Below are positions 35,776-47,089 of a DNA stretch of 64,000 bases, piece by piece (position 1 is the stretch's first letter; the number at the start of each line of letters is the position of its first letter). The notes beneath the pieces were generated by a model. The model searched no databases. It was not told where the DNA came from and worked only from the letters and a program-made list of their open reading frames with translations. The DNA is taken from the NCBI GenBank assembly GCA_036971715.1, contig JAVHJL010000006.1:1302001-1366000 (forward strand), in the 5' to 3' direction. A program made the translations under genes and the position numbers. This DNA is from Arthrobotrys musiformis. Taxonomy: Eukaryota > Ascomycota > Orbiliomycetes > Orbiliales > Orbiliaceae.

Positions 35776-38066
35776 TTTCGTCCATGTAAATGTAGTCAGA
35801 AGTACGAATTCACGAAGAAATTAAACTGCGCATATGCTGATGCTCTACTATACCACAGCTTCAATTTTGAAAACTGGTCGTCGTGATGTCAGATTAGTGA
35901 ATGCCGCACTCTTTTTTTCCCTTTCTTTGTTCTTTTGTGTGGTGACATCTAGACAGGTGCAGTATGCACCTCGGCCGCCCGGAGATATGTACAGATCTTC
36001 AATGCCCTGTGTATTTTGCGTTAGCATGATCTAAAGATACAAACGCTGAACAGTCGCTTGCGAGTCGCTGGACACCTGTATGTCTCTCTTTTTCTTCCCT
36101 ACAAGCTTCGGGTTGCCAATCAGTTGATCAATCAGGTCACTTTTTCGAGCTAGCTGTTCCTATGTTTGCCTCATTGGTTGAGCATTGGGGTGTTCGTCTA
36201 AAGTCTCCACTCAAAAAGGGGTAATTGGAGGGTTGCGGGACCGTCGAGACAATGACCCTGCGAATAAATGAGACCCCGGTTCTCGGCAACCAAAAGCCAA
36301 GCTTGCAAGCGTCTGTGCTTAACGCTCAGTCACTCTTGCTGGTTAGCCTCCAAGGCACATTACCAAAATCGACATCCGAAGAGTAAAAAAGGAAGCGTTG
36401 AGTGGGATCGATGGTTTCTTTGTTTCCTAAAAGTCTCCAAGCGTCTAAATTTTTTTTTAAAAATGTATCAGATATTGGCCGATCGATCGAAGCCAAAGAT
36501 ATCCCGAAGTTGGTTTCAAGAGAAGCCACCAAGCGGCCACTGACTGGAAAACTTTAGCCCGGAAGTCCAAACTCAGGCAACATGAGCAAGTCGAGAGCTC
36601 CAAACATACAAAATAGTAACCTCGAGACGAAATAGCAAATATCACGGCTCCGTTTCAAGTCCTAAGGCTTGCCGCACTATATCTACCCTCATCATATCAA
36701 AATTCGAGCCAAGGTCGACTGAACCCACATTCCTACACTTCAATTGGGGTCGGATCTCTCAAGAACAGCCTCATGAGCTCAATGCAACCTCTCTCTCCCA
36801 ATTATCGAATGTGAATATGTGAGGGGTTCACTAGTACTGCGTAGGCGCCGCCGCAGCTTTGCGCCCGCGACCCGATCGAGCTCAGGATACGCGAAGCCAG
36901 TGACGAATGTGTATATCGCACGGAGTTTGTAGATAGGATTTCAAGCCGTGTTTCTCAATAGTCCGTCGAACAAAGGAAATGACGGATGAAGAACTTGTGT
37001 GGAGGTGTCAATTCTGCTTGATTGATGGGATGACAGGACGGCCGCCCACGCCTGCCGGGAGGCTATGGCTTGGTCAATACTTAGTTACCTAGTCTCCTAC
37101 CAGCGGTCCATTGGTACCCGATATGTGCGGCACTAAGGGTCTACAACACGAAACTTTGTAATCTCTTTCAGATATCGCTTGATCCATGCCAGTTGTCTTT
37201 CACAACTTAACTTCTGCGTGTTATTTCGATTTTCTACCAGCGAGTCTTGTTGTTCCTTTGTTGCGAGGTGATATATCCTTGCACTTCTATTGTATGCCAG
37301 TTTATAGTATACGTCCTTCAACACCCCTATTCCCTACCTTGAAACCTTTGTCCTTATTTCACTAACGTTATGTGCATACAGCTCTAAGATTGTATGAACA
37401 AAAATCCTAGCTTCGGATCCGAAGAATCCCATCCTAGTATTCCGCATCTTTGTGCATACCGATGGTTTGTTTTCAGGGGCTCTCAATAAAATGTAATCCG
37501 ACCTTCCGCACTGCACTGGTGTAGCCGAGATAGCGAGAATCGCTTATGAAATGCATTCTCACTGCAATGCGCAGCAGTGATTACAAGTAATTTCTCTACA
37601 TATATTACCCCGTACAAGTAAGCATAGATAGCTTTGGGTACACATGTGTAAGCTTATGGAAAAATACTTTCTCTTGAAACGTCCGCGGCCAACGGCCGTA
37701 GTCATTCTATGTATTCCCCATTTCGGGCGGGATAGAAGCTTTGAATAGGAATTTTGGAAGTTCGGGTGGAAACTTTCCCAATATTGAACCCCAAGAGATT
37801 ATATTATAGTTATATAATGATTTCGTAAACCCGAAAAACTATATATGCAAATATATAGGAAATTTGAATATATCACCCTCAAAAAGCTTAAGTGCCCAGT
37901 AATTACACACCATCTCTTCCATATGTCTCCTATCATCATCGTACCACTCGTACGATGCGTAACCAAATTTATGCTCTGTAAACCACCCACCGAGTCACGG
38001 CGCTAGTCCCAATACCCGAAAACAAATTGACCTCAACCCGGATACCCGAAATACACTCTTCCAACA

Positions 38067-38718
38067 TTACGTCCTCGCAATCAGTTGGACTTTCGCACAA
38101 CTTGGAATCAATTTTGTCTTATATCCGACTTGGGTCCAAAATAGCTGCGGGACCTGATGCCACCAATCACAAACTATACACCGATGTTAATTAGCTCAAC
38201 AACACGAGGATCATGCAGATCGAGTCCAGAACGTACCTAACCAACCGGTCCATTCCTCGAACTTATCCACAATCTGGTTCCCGTTCTTAAACACGAATCC
38301 TTTGCCGTAGTAGTCGGAGCCATACCCTGGAGTGACCTCGAGTGGTCCCCAGGCGGAATAAGTTTGGTATTGCAAATTCAAGGCATATGGAATACCCGAT
38401 ACCCCGTTATACACCCATTGGAATTGAGTATGGTTCAAAAATGCGGAGAATGCAGCTGTTCGGTTATTGTGAAAGGTGACATCCGCAGTAGCTGCCCCGG
38501 TATGGTATAGAGAGGCTATAATTCACATTAATTACCCGTCCTTTCTCTAAAAGTCAATGAGGTATATTTCCGGGAAAATGTATACCCCAAAGCCCGTCAA
38601 ACTTGCGATTCCCCTCAATAACCTTGGTTTGGACCTTGAACTTTTGCAGATTGCGGACGGCCTCTACAGACATAGTGAAAGCCGCCAATGCAGCTGTCAC
38701 GAATACTGTGAAGCGCAT
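38067..38718 (-). CDS. Small secreted protein with CDWWHQVPQLFW motif
   Basis: Three exons (38586-38718, 38237-38515, 38067-38173) encode 172 aa. Residues 1-20 are a signal peptide (MRFTVFVTAALAAFTMSVEA). The mature protein contains FDGLW joined to ASLYHTGAATADVTF, then FQWVYNGVSGIPYALNLQYQ, then GYGSDYYGKGFVF, and a C-terminal block GWLVCDWWHQVPQLFWTQ rebuilt across intron 2. The GWL-CDWWH-VPQLFW signature resembles fungal secreted proteins of the DUF7907 type; I assign this tentatively. Two Cys residues (in CDWW and PSCAKV) could form a disulfide. The exon phases fit at both junctions. It probably acts outside the cell; substrate or partner is unknown. The neighbours are two further minus-strand genes. 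Confidence 0.82.
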
Positions 38719-39913
38719 TTTGCAAATTTTGAGCTTCGAAGAAAGATAAGTTGTGTGTGCGTTGTGTGGTATTTGTGCTCACAAGTTGAGCAGCCGCAGG
38801 TTGGTACTGAATGTATGAGCTCAATCTCAGATGCCAATTCTTCGAGAAGATATGATATCAACAGGAGATATGTCTAGTTATGGTATATCGCTATGAGGAT
38901 AGCTAAGTACTAACGTCTACACTGCTTACTGGGACATAGACCCCTTTATATAGTTGACGAAATCCCACCCAGCCGGCAGCCGAAGGGCGTTTTTCTATCA
39001 CGGCGATAGCTACATGATTCTCACAGTAGACGGATGTCGTTTCTACCGGCCGTAGAGCTATGGTATCATATGACAAGCTATAGAAGTAAAAGAAATCAAG
39101 GCTAGCGGCGTGTGTGTTCCCTCAATGGCCAAAATATTTTTTTAAAATGCGATCAATCAACCAAGAACCTGGCCTTGGGTGACATTGGGGATTCTGGATG
39201 CAGGAAGCCCTTGCACGAAATCGGCAAGTTGGGTGCAAGTCAGTGTTCTGTCGACGGTTTGGGCATCGGTGGCGAGAGCACCTGCTGACCACCAGAATCG
39301 GTGGCTAACCAGCACTCACCCGTCAGTTTTCCGAAGTTCTATAGCCCTCAACGAACAGGCCTAGATTAAAATAGAGGCAAGGGAATCTCCGATCGAGAAA
39401 ACATGCATATTAAATAAAGAATTTTCAGATTAAATTGTTCCAAATAATATTTTACAGCTGCCCCCTTTCGCATTTACCAAGATTTCAAACTTGGGCTTGA
39501 ATAAAACTCTAGATATATAATTCCATGCAGTTAGGCCGAGCCCAACTCCGCTCGGGTAGAGGCATATTGCGTTCGCTCCGTTGCCCGCCTATGCATGTTT
39601 CAATCACTTAAGCTTCCTTGACCATCGCCTCTTCGGGAGCGCGAATGCGATCAGTAATCCACGATTGGTGCTGCAGAAGAACGTTGCATCAGGGCAAATT
39701 TTTTATATGTGTGACGTGATCTATTGTGGAGATACTCGAGTGTTCGGTTCAAGCCGCTTTAGCCGGCCTAAATTTGGCATTGTTCTTTCCCCGCCCTCCG
39801 CGACCGAAATTCCGATCTCGATATTCTAAAAAGTCGATGAAGGATATACTATTACTAATTACTCTCCTCTTCTCCAGATCCCTCTATGCCCAGTCTATAC
39901 TAAAGCGAGAACC
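38719..39913. other. Intergenic, promoter of the CDWW gene plus 3' flank
   Basis: No gene is supported. The proximal 230 bases are the promoter of the CDWW protein gene. The rest is unremarkable, with frames such as 39581-39829 lacking domain features. Confidence 0.5.
38944..38952 (-). promoter_or_regulatory. TATA box of the CDWW secreted protein gene
   Basis: TATATAAAG on the minus strand, about 230 nt upstream of the start codon at 38718. Confidence 0.45.
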
Positions 39914-40593
39914 CTAGGTGACCACCAAGATAAGATACACACTCCAGAAAAAGTTTGCGATAGTCAGGAATCTCATCCTTGGCATGGCGTCGAAAGCTAT
40001 GAGCGCGACCATATTGATCAATGGCCAAACCTTTAAAGCATCTTTATATAGCGGCCAAAACCCTCGTTGAAGATCCCCGTACACATCCTCATAGCTCATC
40101 GTTCCAGCTCTAGTCCGTCGTCTGAAGGACATGAAAGCGATAACCGAAGCGTTGACAAGTCCGCTCCAAAGCGTCTGGTTGAAGAAAAGTTTTACTAGGA
40201 CGGATTTCCATGCGATTTTGGTTGGCAGCTTGGGGGCTTGAGCGATATCTTCTTTCTCGTCTTTTTCCTTCTTGTTCTTTGGTTTGGGTGAAGGCTTTTT
40301 CGGATCGAACATATCGTCTAGGAAGACATTCCATGCCATGTGTGCTGGAACCTTGAATACGTTGTACAAGAGGACGTCAATAAAGACAGGAACCTCGAAC
40401 ACATCGAGAAATGGTTTCTAAAAAAGAAAAGATGTCAGATATCTAGATCGGCTGGATCCATGGGGGCAGCCCAATTAGCGTATCTATCGTGACTTACTTC
40501 TGTCGTGTACGACTTGAGGGCTTGCGATACCACGTAAGAGGCAGCAGTGAGCGCTAGGAGCTCCGCGAGCATTGGGAGCGTTGATTTCGACAT
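39914..40593 (-). CDS. Mpv17/PMP22 family membrane protein
   Basis: Two exons (40498-40593, 39914-40417) encode 199 aa. The second half has the Mpv17/PMP22 order: VLVKLFFNQTLWSGLVNASV, then YGDLQRGFWPLYKDALKVWPLINMV, then an Arg-containing FLTIANFFWSVYLIL end. These correspond to the W-x2-Y/W-P and R-x8-N-x2-W-x2-Y family blocks. Yeast Sym1 and mammalian Mpv17 sit in the mitochondrial inner membrane, PMP22 in peroxisomes; the target here cannot be read. A Lys/Glu/Pro-rich insert (DPKKPSPKPKNKKEKDEKED) at about residues 76-95 interrupts the usual compact fold and probably forms a soluble loop. The intron is 80 nt with a GTAAGT donor and TTTTTTAG acceptor. Start ATG chosen by the GCAATGTC context and by the first hydrophobic stretch. 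Confidence 0.82.
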
Positions 40594-41220
40594 TGCGACT
40601 ATGTACCTAGGTATACATAGAGTTATTGCGTAGATTCTCGATCCGGCCGTAGAATATGATATGCCTTCGTTCCGCGATTCTATTGACCGCTACCTTTATA
40701 ACCTTGCTGCTTGGTGAAGCTTGACGCCACCTTGCATACTTCTATTTTGAATGCATTGTTGCATTTGTTAGTAATCCCTCGACTTCGGTGGGGTCTGGCC
40801 CCGAGACGGTTAGCAATCCCTGAACTGCTAGTCAGCAATCGATTCTAGAATAATATTCCGTTAATGTTGCAGGAAAGTTGTATGCAACACACTATATATG
40901 GTTCTAAGTATGCTCGGAATCCGATATCCAATTATAATATTAATTAACCTGCTGACGATTATCTATTATCCCATCGACAATTTAAGTTGGATTCCATGCG
41001 CTCGGATAGGCGGCACCCTACGTTTGCAAGTAAATTATCTCGTAAACTAGTACGTGCTGCGGATGTAAGTAATTTAAGCTGGGTCTCCCAGGTCTGGGTA
41101 CGAGACAAAGCTGGGTATGTTATTATATTAAAAATGATTTTAGCACTCGTGGTGCGTGGAAGCTACTTGCCTTCCGTCTCGATCTCTATATTTACACCGA
41201 ATAGTCGCCATATTTACAGC
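40594..41220. other. Short intergenic region
   Basis: Promoter of the Mpv17-like gene and 3' flank of the 450-aa gene. No additional gene is seen. Confidence 0.5.
40695..40700 (-). promoter_or_regulatory. TATA box of the Mpv17-like gene
   Basis: TATAAA on the minus strand, 102 nt upstream of the start codon at 40593. Confidence 0.45.
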
Positions 41221-42573
41221 TCAAATCTGGTTAGGTTGGTTTCTTCTCTGCTCTTTCATATGCTTCACCGCTTCATCAGCGGCGATACGTAGTTCCTCTC
41301 TCGTTAGAAATCCCTGTAAATCACCATTTAAATCTGTGGTGTCCGGTGTTGTTTTTATAACTCCATTATCGTCGTCTATAACCGTCACCCTTCTGGGCGA
41401 TTGGACTTGAGGGTTCAACGACATCATTCCACCAGTCTCTTCCCAATCAGAAATAGTCGGAACAATCCCGCCGATGAGACTCCCCCTTCCAATCCCCGCA
41501 AATCTCCTAGAATAACCCTGAGGGTTTCTTTGTCGGGCGATCTCACCTTTCAGCTCTTCCTTAGGTATCACGTTAAACCCGAGTCTATTCAACCTTTTAG
41601 CGCTGAAGCGATGTCTGATCCCAGGGGGCACCGTCATGTATCCGCCCTTTTGTCCAATAGTAGCTTGATAGCCTCCGAGCTCCTTCAAATACGCCGTAAA
41701 ACCTTGAGGCCCAAGACTGTCTATATACTTGTCGTCTGCAAGTTGCCTTTCGTTCGCTAGTTGTAATGCCAGCGGTTCTAATTCCTTCCAATCGAGTTCG
41801 AGTTCCGGGTTCGTTTTCAAGACTTCGCGATCGGTTTTGTAGTGGTTTGCCAATCGGGATACCTGTTCCTTAAGGACATTGTAACCCGAAAGCGTCGATG
41901 ACAGCCGAATGCTGTCTGGTGGTATTTGAAGGCCCACTCTAGGTTGTGCTTGATTAACAGGCGCCATAGTCGGGGCGTTAAAATTCGTATTTTGCCCCAA
42001 CTGTGGCCCTTCTGGCTCCTGCTGTCGCGGGGCGTTCTGCTGAACGAGTTGAAGAATACTCGGGTCAATATCTCGGCTCTGGCGCGTTTCTATCTCTTTC
42101 TTCTCGACGAGCCAGCCTGAAGCTGATCTATTCATTACATCCCCCGGATTGCGGAGGGGTCCGTTAAGTCCTACCCATTCTATCGATCCCTTTTGGATTC
42201 TTCTGAAGTATAAAAGCTTAGGCCAGATGGGTGTGAAGAATTGGTCGGTGTTCGCCTTCATATCCCTGTGGAATACTGCCACTATTTGAAGGTTCTGCTT
42301 AGCGCAAGGTGCATCGTTGGGATTGTTTGAAACCGCGTAGAATGCTATCATAGCATCGGTTGTTGATTCGATTTGGACTACAATCTCGTCGACCTTTTGT
42401 TCACCTGTTATCTTGTTCCGTGGGATCGTGTTGCATTCGAAGCTTGTGTGCGCGACCTTTTTGAAGTCGAGAGGTCCGCCGGGAACGGACGGGTCGTAGA
42501 ATGCTATCCTGAAGGAGTAGGCAGGATATGCTAGAAGCATAAGAAGAGCGAATGCAGATGCCTTTGTGGCCAT
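41221..42573 (-). CDS. Secreted protein of unknown function (450 aa)
   Basis: A single open frame of 450 aa from the ATG at 42573. An in-frame alternative 39 nt upstream begins with a non-ATG codon and is less likely. Residues 1-20 form a signal peptide (MATKASAFALLMLLAYPAYS). The region about 21-155 looks globular: FRIAFYDPSVPGG, HTSFECNTIPRN, VVQIESTTDAMIAFY, CAKQNLQIVAVFH and LLYFRRI, consistent with a beta-rich secreted domain with two Cys residues. The middle is Gln/Pro/Asn-rich and disordered. The C-terminal half has no motif I know; short blocks such as GIGRGSLIGG and charged helices (REELRIAADEAVKHMKEQRR) are visible. I do not recognise the family. It may be a lineage-restricted secreted protein; no transmembrane or GPI signal is present. 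Confidence 0.8.
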   Translation of the reverse strand: MATKASAFALLMLLAYPAYSFRIAFYDPSVPGGPLDFKKVAHTSFECNTIPRNKITGEQKVDEIVVQIESTTDAMIAFYAVSNNPNDAPCAKQNLQIVAVFHRDMKANTDQFFTPIWPKLLYFRRIQKGSIEWVGLNGPLRNPGDVMNRSASGWLVEKKEIETRQSRDIDPSILQLVQQNAPRQQEPEGPQLGQNTNFNAPTMAPVNQAQPRVGLQIPPDSIRLSSTLSGYNVLKEQVSRLANHYKTDREVLKTNPELELDWKELEPLALQLANERQLADDKYIDSLGPQGFTAYLKELGGYQATIGQKGGYMTVPPGIRHRFSAKRLNRLGFNVIPKEELKGEIARQRNPQGYSRRFAGIGRGSLIGGIVPTISDWEETGGMMSLNPQVQSPRRVTVIDDDNGVIKTTPDTTDLNGDLQGFLTREELRIAADEAVKHMKEQRRNQPNQI

Positions 42574-44917
42574 TCTGTCGATTATTTGTACACACGATCT
42601 ATACGCCAACACCGAAGGTCTAGCATTTTCGACAACGGGTAGCTAAATCTTCAACTTAATTTCCCGGGTGGTACCGCGGCGCGTGGAAAACTCGTGGTTT
42701 CGGTACTAAACGTTAAACACCTCTTTCCCTCGCATACATGCGTGGTTCTAATACCATGTCTGACAATATCTCGTGTTGAAAGTACGTAAAATATCTCACT
42801 CCAGTAGAATGTAGCTATGTAGTACAGGTTTTGGATGTTAACAAATGCTGGGGCTACATGACATCCCGGTATTGACATGCCTTTCCAATGGCCTTAAATT
42901 TCGAACATCCAAAAATTTACCCACAATTGGCCCGTTGACGAGTTTCAGAGCGGGACGATATCGTGTAGGTAAGACACTAGGACATTAAGCAGTTCATCGA
43001 TTATTCAAGATACCCGGAGCAAAAATATTACTTTCATCCACTGTTTCTAAAAATAATAGTAATAATAATAGCTCTATCGAGTAAGGTAAGCTCGGCCCGT
43101 GATATCAGTATCGACATTGATACGTTATCTTTACAAAGAATTAACTCTTGTTCTCCGCGGCGATATCGATTGCAACCTATGATATCTCGAAGTGAACGAT
43201 CTACGCAATGCGTTTTTTTGTTCGGGTAGTGTCTATATGCATGTAATACCACCCGCATGTTGTGGTTGTGGTTGTGGTAATGATCAGAAATCCGAGGTTC
43301 GTATCTTTGTACCTCTGTAGACTTATCTTCGACGGTACCGTAGTGATAATGCAATGTAGATAGTTGCAACTCATATGATATCAATTTTAGATTAGTAATG
43401 AATATACCGCCGGCCTTCAGTGGTGCTATATGCGTATGCGAATGAGATTATCTCGGTCATATCAAGGTCTACTAAGCAATACATATATTTTCAAATCTTG
43501 TCAATTCGTGGATTGTCTGTTGTAGTGCATCAACTCAGATAACCTACATGCAAGTATGGCAAGCGATCCTAGAACGGAGACATTTGAGCAATTGCGCAAA
43601 TGTCCGTCGTATACACCGCTTTCCTGGATACCAAACATCACAAAATTAGCCACCGCCTGGATATCAACGTCGACCTCAAGGCGGCTCGGTTAGAGTCTTT
43701 GATTTACTGAGCCTTAAGGCCTCCCCGGTGTATATATATAAATATTAAATCCTTAGGGTAAAGCCAAACGTGCAACTGCGTGGCGGATAATTAAACCCCT
43801 TCTAGAAGGAAAGTCGTAAAATATTCTGGAAGGATGGCGGTGCACTGCAGAGACAGCTGCAGGTGTGGCTATTTCGAGAATAACCGAACCTATTGCACAT
43901 AGATTGCTCGATTGTGGGTCGGGTCTGCACAATTAATTGTGCTTCCCTCGAAATATAACGAGGACCGGATGAACTCCGCAACGACAGTACTATACTAGTA
44001 CGGAGCATTGTATTGGCAATATTGCGGGATCGACGAATTCCACCGAGAAATCATCGAAAAGCCCCCACACAGAAGGGAGGAAAACAAGAAACAAGCTATT
44101 CGGGCTGCAGCTCGGTCGGATTCGAGTCGACTCGGATCATGCATCGCTTCAGTGGAGAAACCTGAACCACGCGGATGTCTCGAAGGCCAGAAAAGCTTGA
44201 GAGGTCGAAAGTATCACGCCTAATGATGTAAATTTGGCCTGATCCCTGGGTCCGGTAGGGCACCTCTGCCAGCTGCCGCCCTATCAGGTTGCACCAATTT
44301 GCAACTGTCGCTCCGCGGAAATACAGATCGGTCGACCCCGCGAAAAAAAATCGAGGTGAATCAGCAAAATATCACACCACAACTCAAGCTTCCCGCCCAC
44401 GCCACACCGCATTCGACAGCATCATGCGAGGCAGGCAAAATCCCCGCCTAGTATAGTAATCCGCTTACTTCAGCTGCACTATTATGTCTGCGCTGCACTT
44501 TCTCCTACGGTTTCTGACCCGGTTCATTCTCGTAAACTTTCGCGAAACCGTAGTTTCTATTACCAAACTGTGGCTAACGAGCGACTGGGATTCCCGAGCC
44601 GCGATGTTCCAGACGTTAGAATTTTTATTTTTTTTTTGCTATTGAATTTCTTCAACCCTTGTGCAATTCCTCCAGATCGTCTAGACGTCTCCGCGTCTCC
44701 TCGGATTTGTCGAGTCCGACAGCTTCGCAATGGAGACATATCGAGGGAATGGATGAAGTGAACGGACATATAAAAGGGCCCTTCCGTTGGCACCCAATTG
44801 TCTGGTCTGTATTCATCATCATACAATATATTATCTCCAACCAGCCTCCATACTCTACATCGATATCTTTTATATACAAAAAAATATAGAATATAGATAT
44901 TAGACTATTAATCAACC
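42574..44917. other. 2.3-kb intergenic region between divergent genes
   Basis: The 450-aa gene (-) and the flavohaemoglobin gene (+) are divergent, so this space holds both promoters. No gene is supported in between; frames at 43034-43384 and 44560-44826 lack domain features. An (AAT)n-like stretch lies near 43,055-43,070. Confidence 0.5.
44761..44788 (+). promoter_or_regulatory. TATA box of the flavohaemoglobin gene within an inverted repeat
   Basis: TATAAAAG at 44769-44776 lies about 145 nt upstream of the start codon. It is bracketed by AACGGA (44761-44766) and its reverse complement TCCGTT (44783-44788), with a GGGCCC palindrome at 44776-44781. The TATA call is solid by sequence; a regulatory role for the arms is inference. 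Confidence 0.55.
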
Positions 44918-46353
44918 ATGACCGAATCAGTTGTCCCACCATTGGTTCCTCCAACCCCGGAGCAGACCGCTATCGTCAAGTCTACGGCACCAGTCTTAGA
45001 GGTCCACGGTGTAACAATCACCTCGACCTTCTACAAGAACATGCATGGCGATATCCCGGCTCTCCACGAAATCTTCAACCAGGCCAATCAACAAAATGGG
45101 CATCAGGCTAGAGCTTTGGCCATGTCGGTTTTGGCTTATGCCAAGTACATCGATAATCTTGCTGTATTAGGGTAAGCTCTCCTTCATAAATTATGCATAC
45201 TTCGATATCGATTAGATACTAACGATTTTTCTATAGCGAGGCCGTCGAATTGATCTGTCAAAAGCATGCTTCTTTGGTCATCGAACCAGCGCATTATAAC
45301 ATCGTCGGAAAGTACCTCCTAGAAGCCATCAAGGAAGTTCTTGGAGATGCCGCCACACCCGCAATAATCGACGCATGGGGTGCATGCTACTGGCAACTCG
45401 CCCACATCATGATCAACCGTGAAGAAGAAATCTACAAGGAAAAAGCCAACCGTGACTGGAGAGCCTTCACTGTCGAGAAAAAGGTCAAGGAAAGCGAGGA
45501 AGTCACCAGTTTCTATCTCAAGCCCAAGGACGGGAAGCCGTTGGAGAACTACAAGCCAGGACAATACATTACTGTTAAGGTCCCAGTTCCACAGCAGGAA
45601 TGGAAGCAATGCAGACAGTACAGCTTGTCGACCAGTCAAAATCCCGAATATTACAGAATCAGTGTCAAGAGGATTGACGGGGTCGACACCAAGGACCCTA
45701 GCCTGCAGGCTCATCCGGGTTGGGTTTCGAATGTTCTCCATGATACCATCAATGAAGGGGACTCTCTCGACCTTACATTCCCATGCGGCTCTTTCTACCT
45801 CGATTCCGAAGCCAACCCCGAGGCCCCAGTCGTCTTGATCTCCGGCGGTGTCGGTGTTACCCCTGTCATGGCCATGTTAGACACACTCGTTGACAACGGC
45901 AGCGAAAGGCCACTAACATGGGTCCACGCCACCCGTGGCCAGAACGCATACGCCTTCGGAGACCATCTGAAGAGCGTCATGAACTCCAAACCCAACTGGC
46001 ATGCAGTCGTCTACAACAGAGACTCAACACTCTCCGGTGACTCGACAAACTACAAAGTCCTCGGTGGCAAGCTAGACCTAACAAGCTTGGACCGAAACAC
46101 CGACCTCTATTTGGACAACCCTAATACTCAGTACTTCATCTGCGGACCTGACTCCTTCATGGTCGAATTGAAGGACATCCTCGTCAGCTTGGGAGCTCCG
46201 GCTGATAACGTTAAGTACGAGAGATTCGGAACTGGAGACGTTGTCAGAGAACCAAAGCCAGTCGTCACCGGAGGATGCCCTGTATCGCATGCTTCTGCAA
46301 CCGCAGGGATGAAATGCCCCGTATCGGGCGCTGTCGTAGAACAGTCGGCTTAA
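44918..46353 (+). CDS. Flavohaemoglobin / nitric oxide dioxygenase
   Basis: Two exons (44918-45171, 45237-46353) encode 456 aa. The enzyme oxidises NO with O2 and NAD(P)H to nitrate. The globin domain (about 12-155) has the B10 Tyr39, E7 Gln63 and proximal His95, each ten residues above the E. coli Hmp numbering. The FAD-binding RQYSLS lies at 211-216, the NAD(P)H-binding GGVGVTP at 288-294, followed by ICGPDSFM and YERFG near the usual C-terminus. All catalytic residues are present. Beyond the family's normal end there is an added tail of about 27 residues, GGCPVSHASATAGMKCPVSG and onward, with two Cys-Pro-Val-Ser motifs (Cys432, Cys445). There is no clear targeting signal, so it is probably cytosolic. 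The 65-nt intron has a canonical TACTAACG branch site. The promoter has a clear TATA box. Confidence 0.96.
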
Positions 46354-47089
46354 ACCCATTAATCTTGCCTTTTTATTCGCATCAAATACTCATCCATTGA
46401 CGGGAGCACTGGCGTTAAGATTTCCATCATATTCTATTTGGGGTTTGAAATATCTTATTTTTGAGAAGACTTTGTAAATATATTATCCATCGATATATCG
46501 TCTATTATTTCGTCTATACAATCTACGATGCATGGAATTTAATATTGGAAGACCAATTGAGATTAAAGAATTATCGTTTATATCTTTGTTCAAGTTTCGT
46601 AACCAAATGACGAGAATAAAAAAACATGTGGGTGATAATGTGCATATGGCCGGAAAATCCGTTCAAGTTAGGTTGGGGGAAGAAACCAATTCGAAGAAAA
46701 ACATGTCTGAAAAGAAATATAAAAGTGTCGCATGCATGGCGATTGCTACATGATGCGACCAAAAGCTTCCCCTCTATCAGGTGTTGAACCGGCCCCAATA
46801 AGTCTAATATATACAAGGAAACGAATAGAATGATTAATTCAGGGGAAAGAAGTGAAAAAAACAACGAAAAGACAAAAAAAGCCGAAGTAGGAATAAAATA
46901 GAAAGAGTGTTTATATGTCGAGACTGTCGAATTCCGCTGAATCGCATCACTGGAAGAAGGTTTTTCATAACGCTGAAGCAGGCATATATAAAAACGAAAC
47001 AGATAACACAAACCTGTCGCCAAAAGAGTACTCAAGCCCCCCTTAAAAAAGCATTAATTCAAAAGACATTATGTGAATCGGTGAAGGAA
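46354..47089. other. Intergenic between convergent genes
   Basis: The 3' flanks of the flavohaemoglobin gene (+) and the DUF3405 gene (-). AT-rich, with no gene supported; the 46571-47035 frame is a low-complexity Phe/Leu product of A-rich DNA read in reverse. Confidence 0.5.

Larger units (their letters stand above)
35208..38066. other. 2.9-kb intergenic region
   Basis: No gene is supported. It includes the promoter of the WSC gene, a 33-nt alternating purine-pyrimidine stretch and ordinary AT-balanced DNA. Frames such as 36268-36543 and 37133-37324 look random. Confidence 0.45.
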
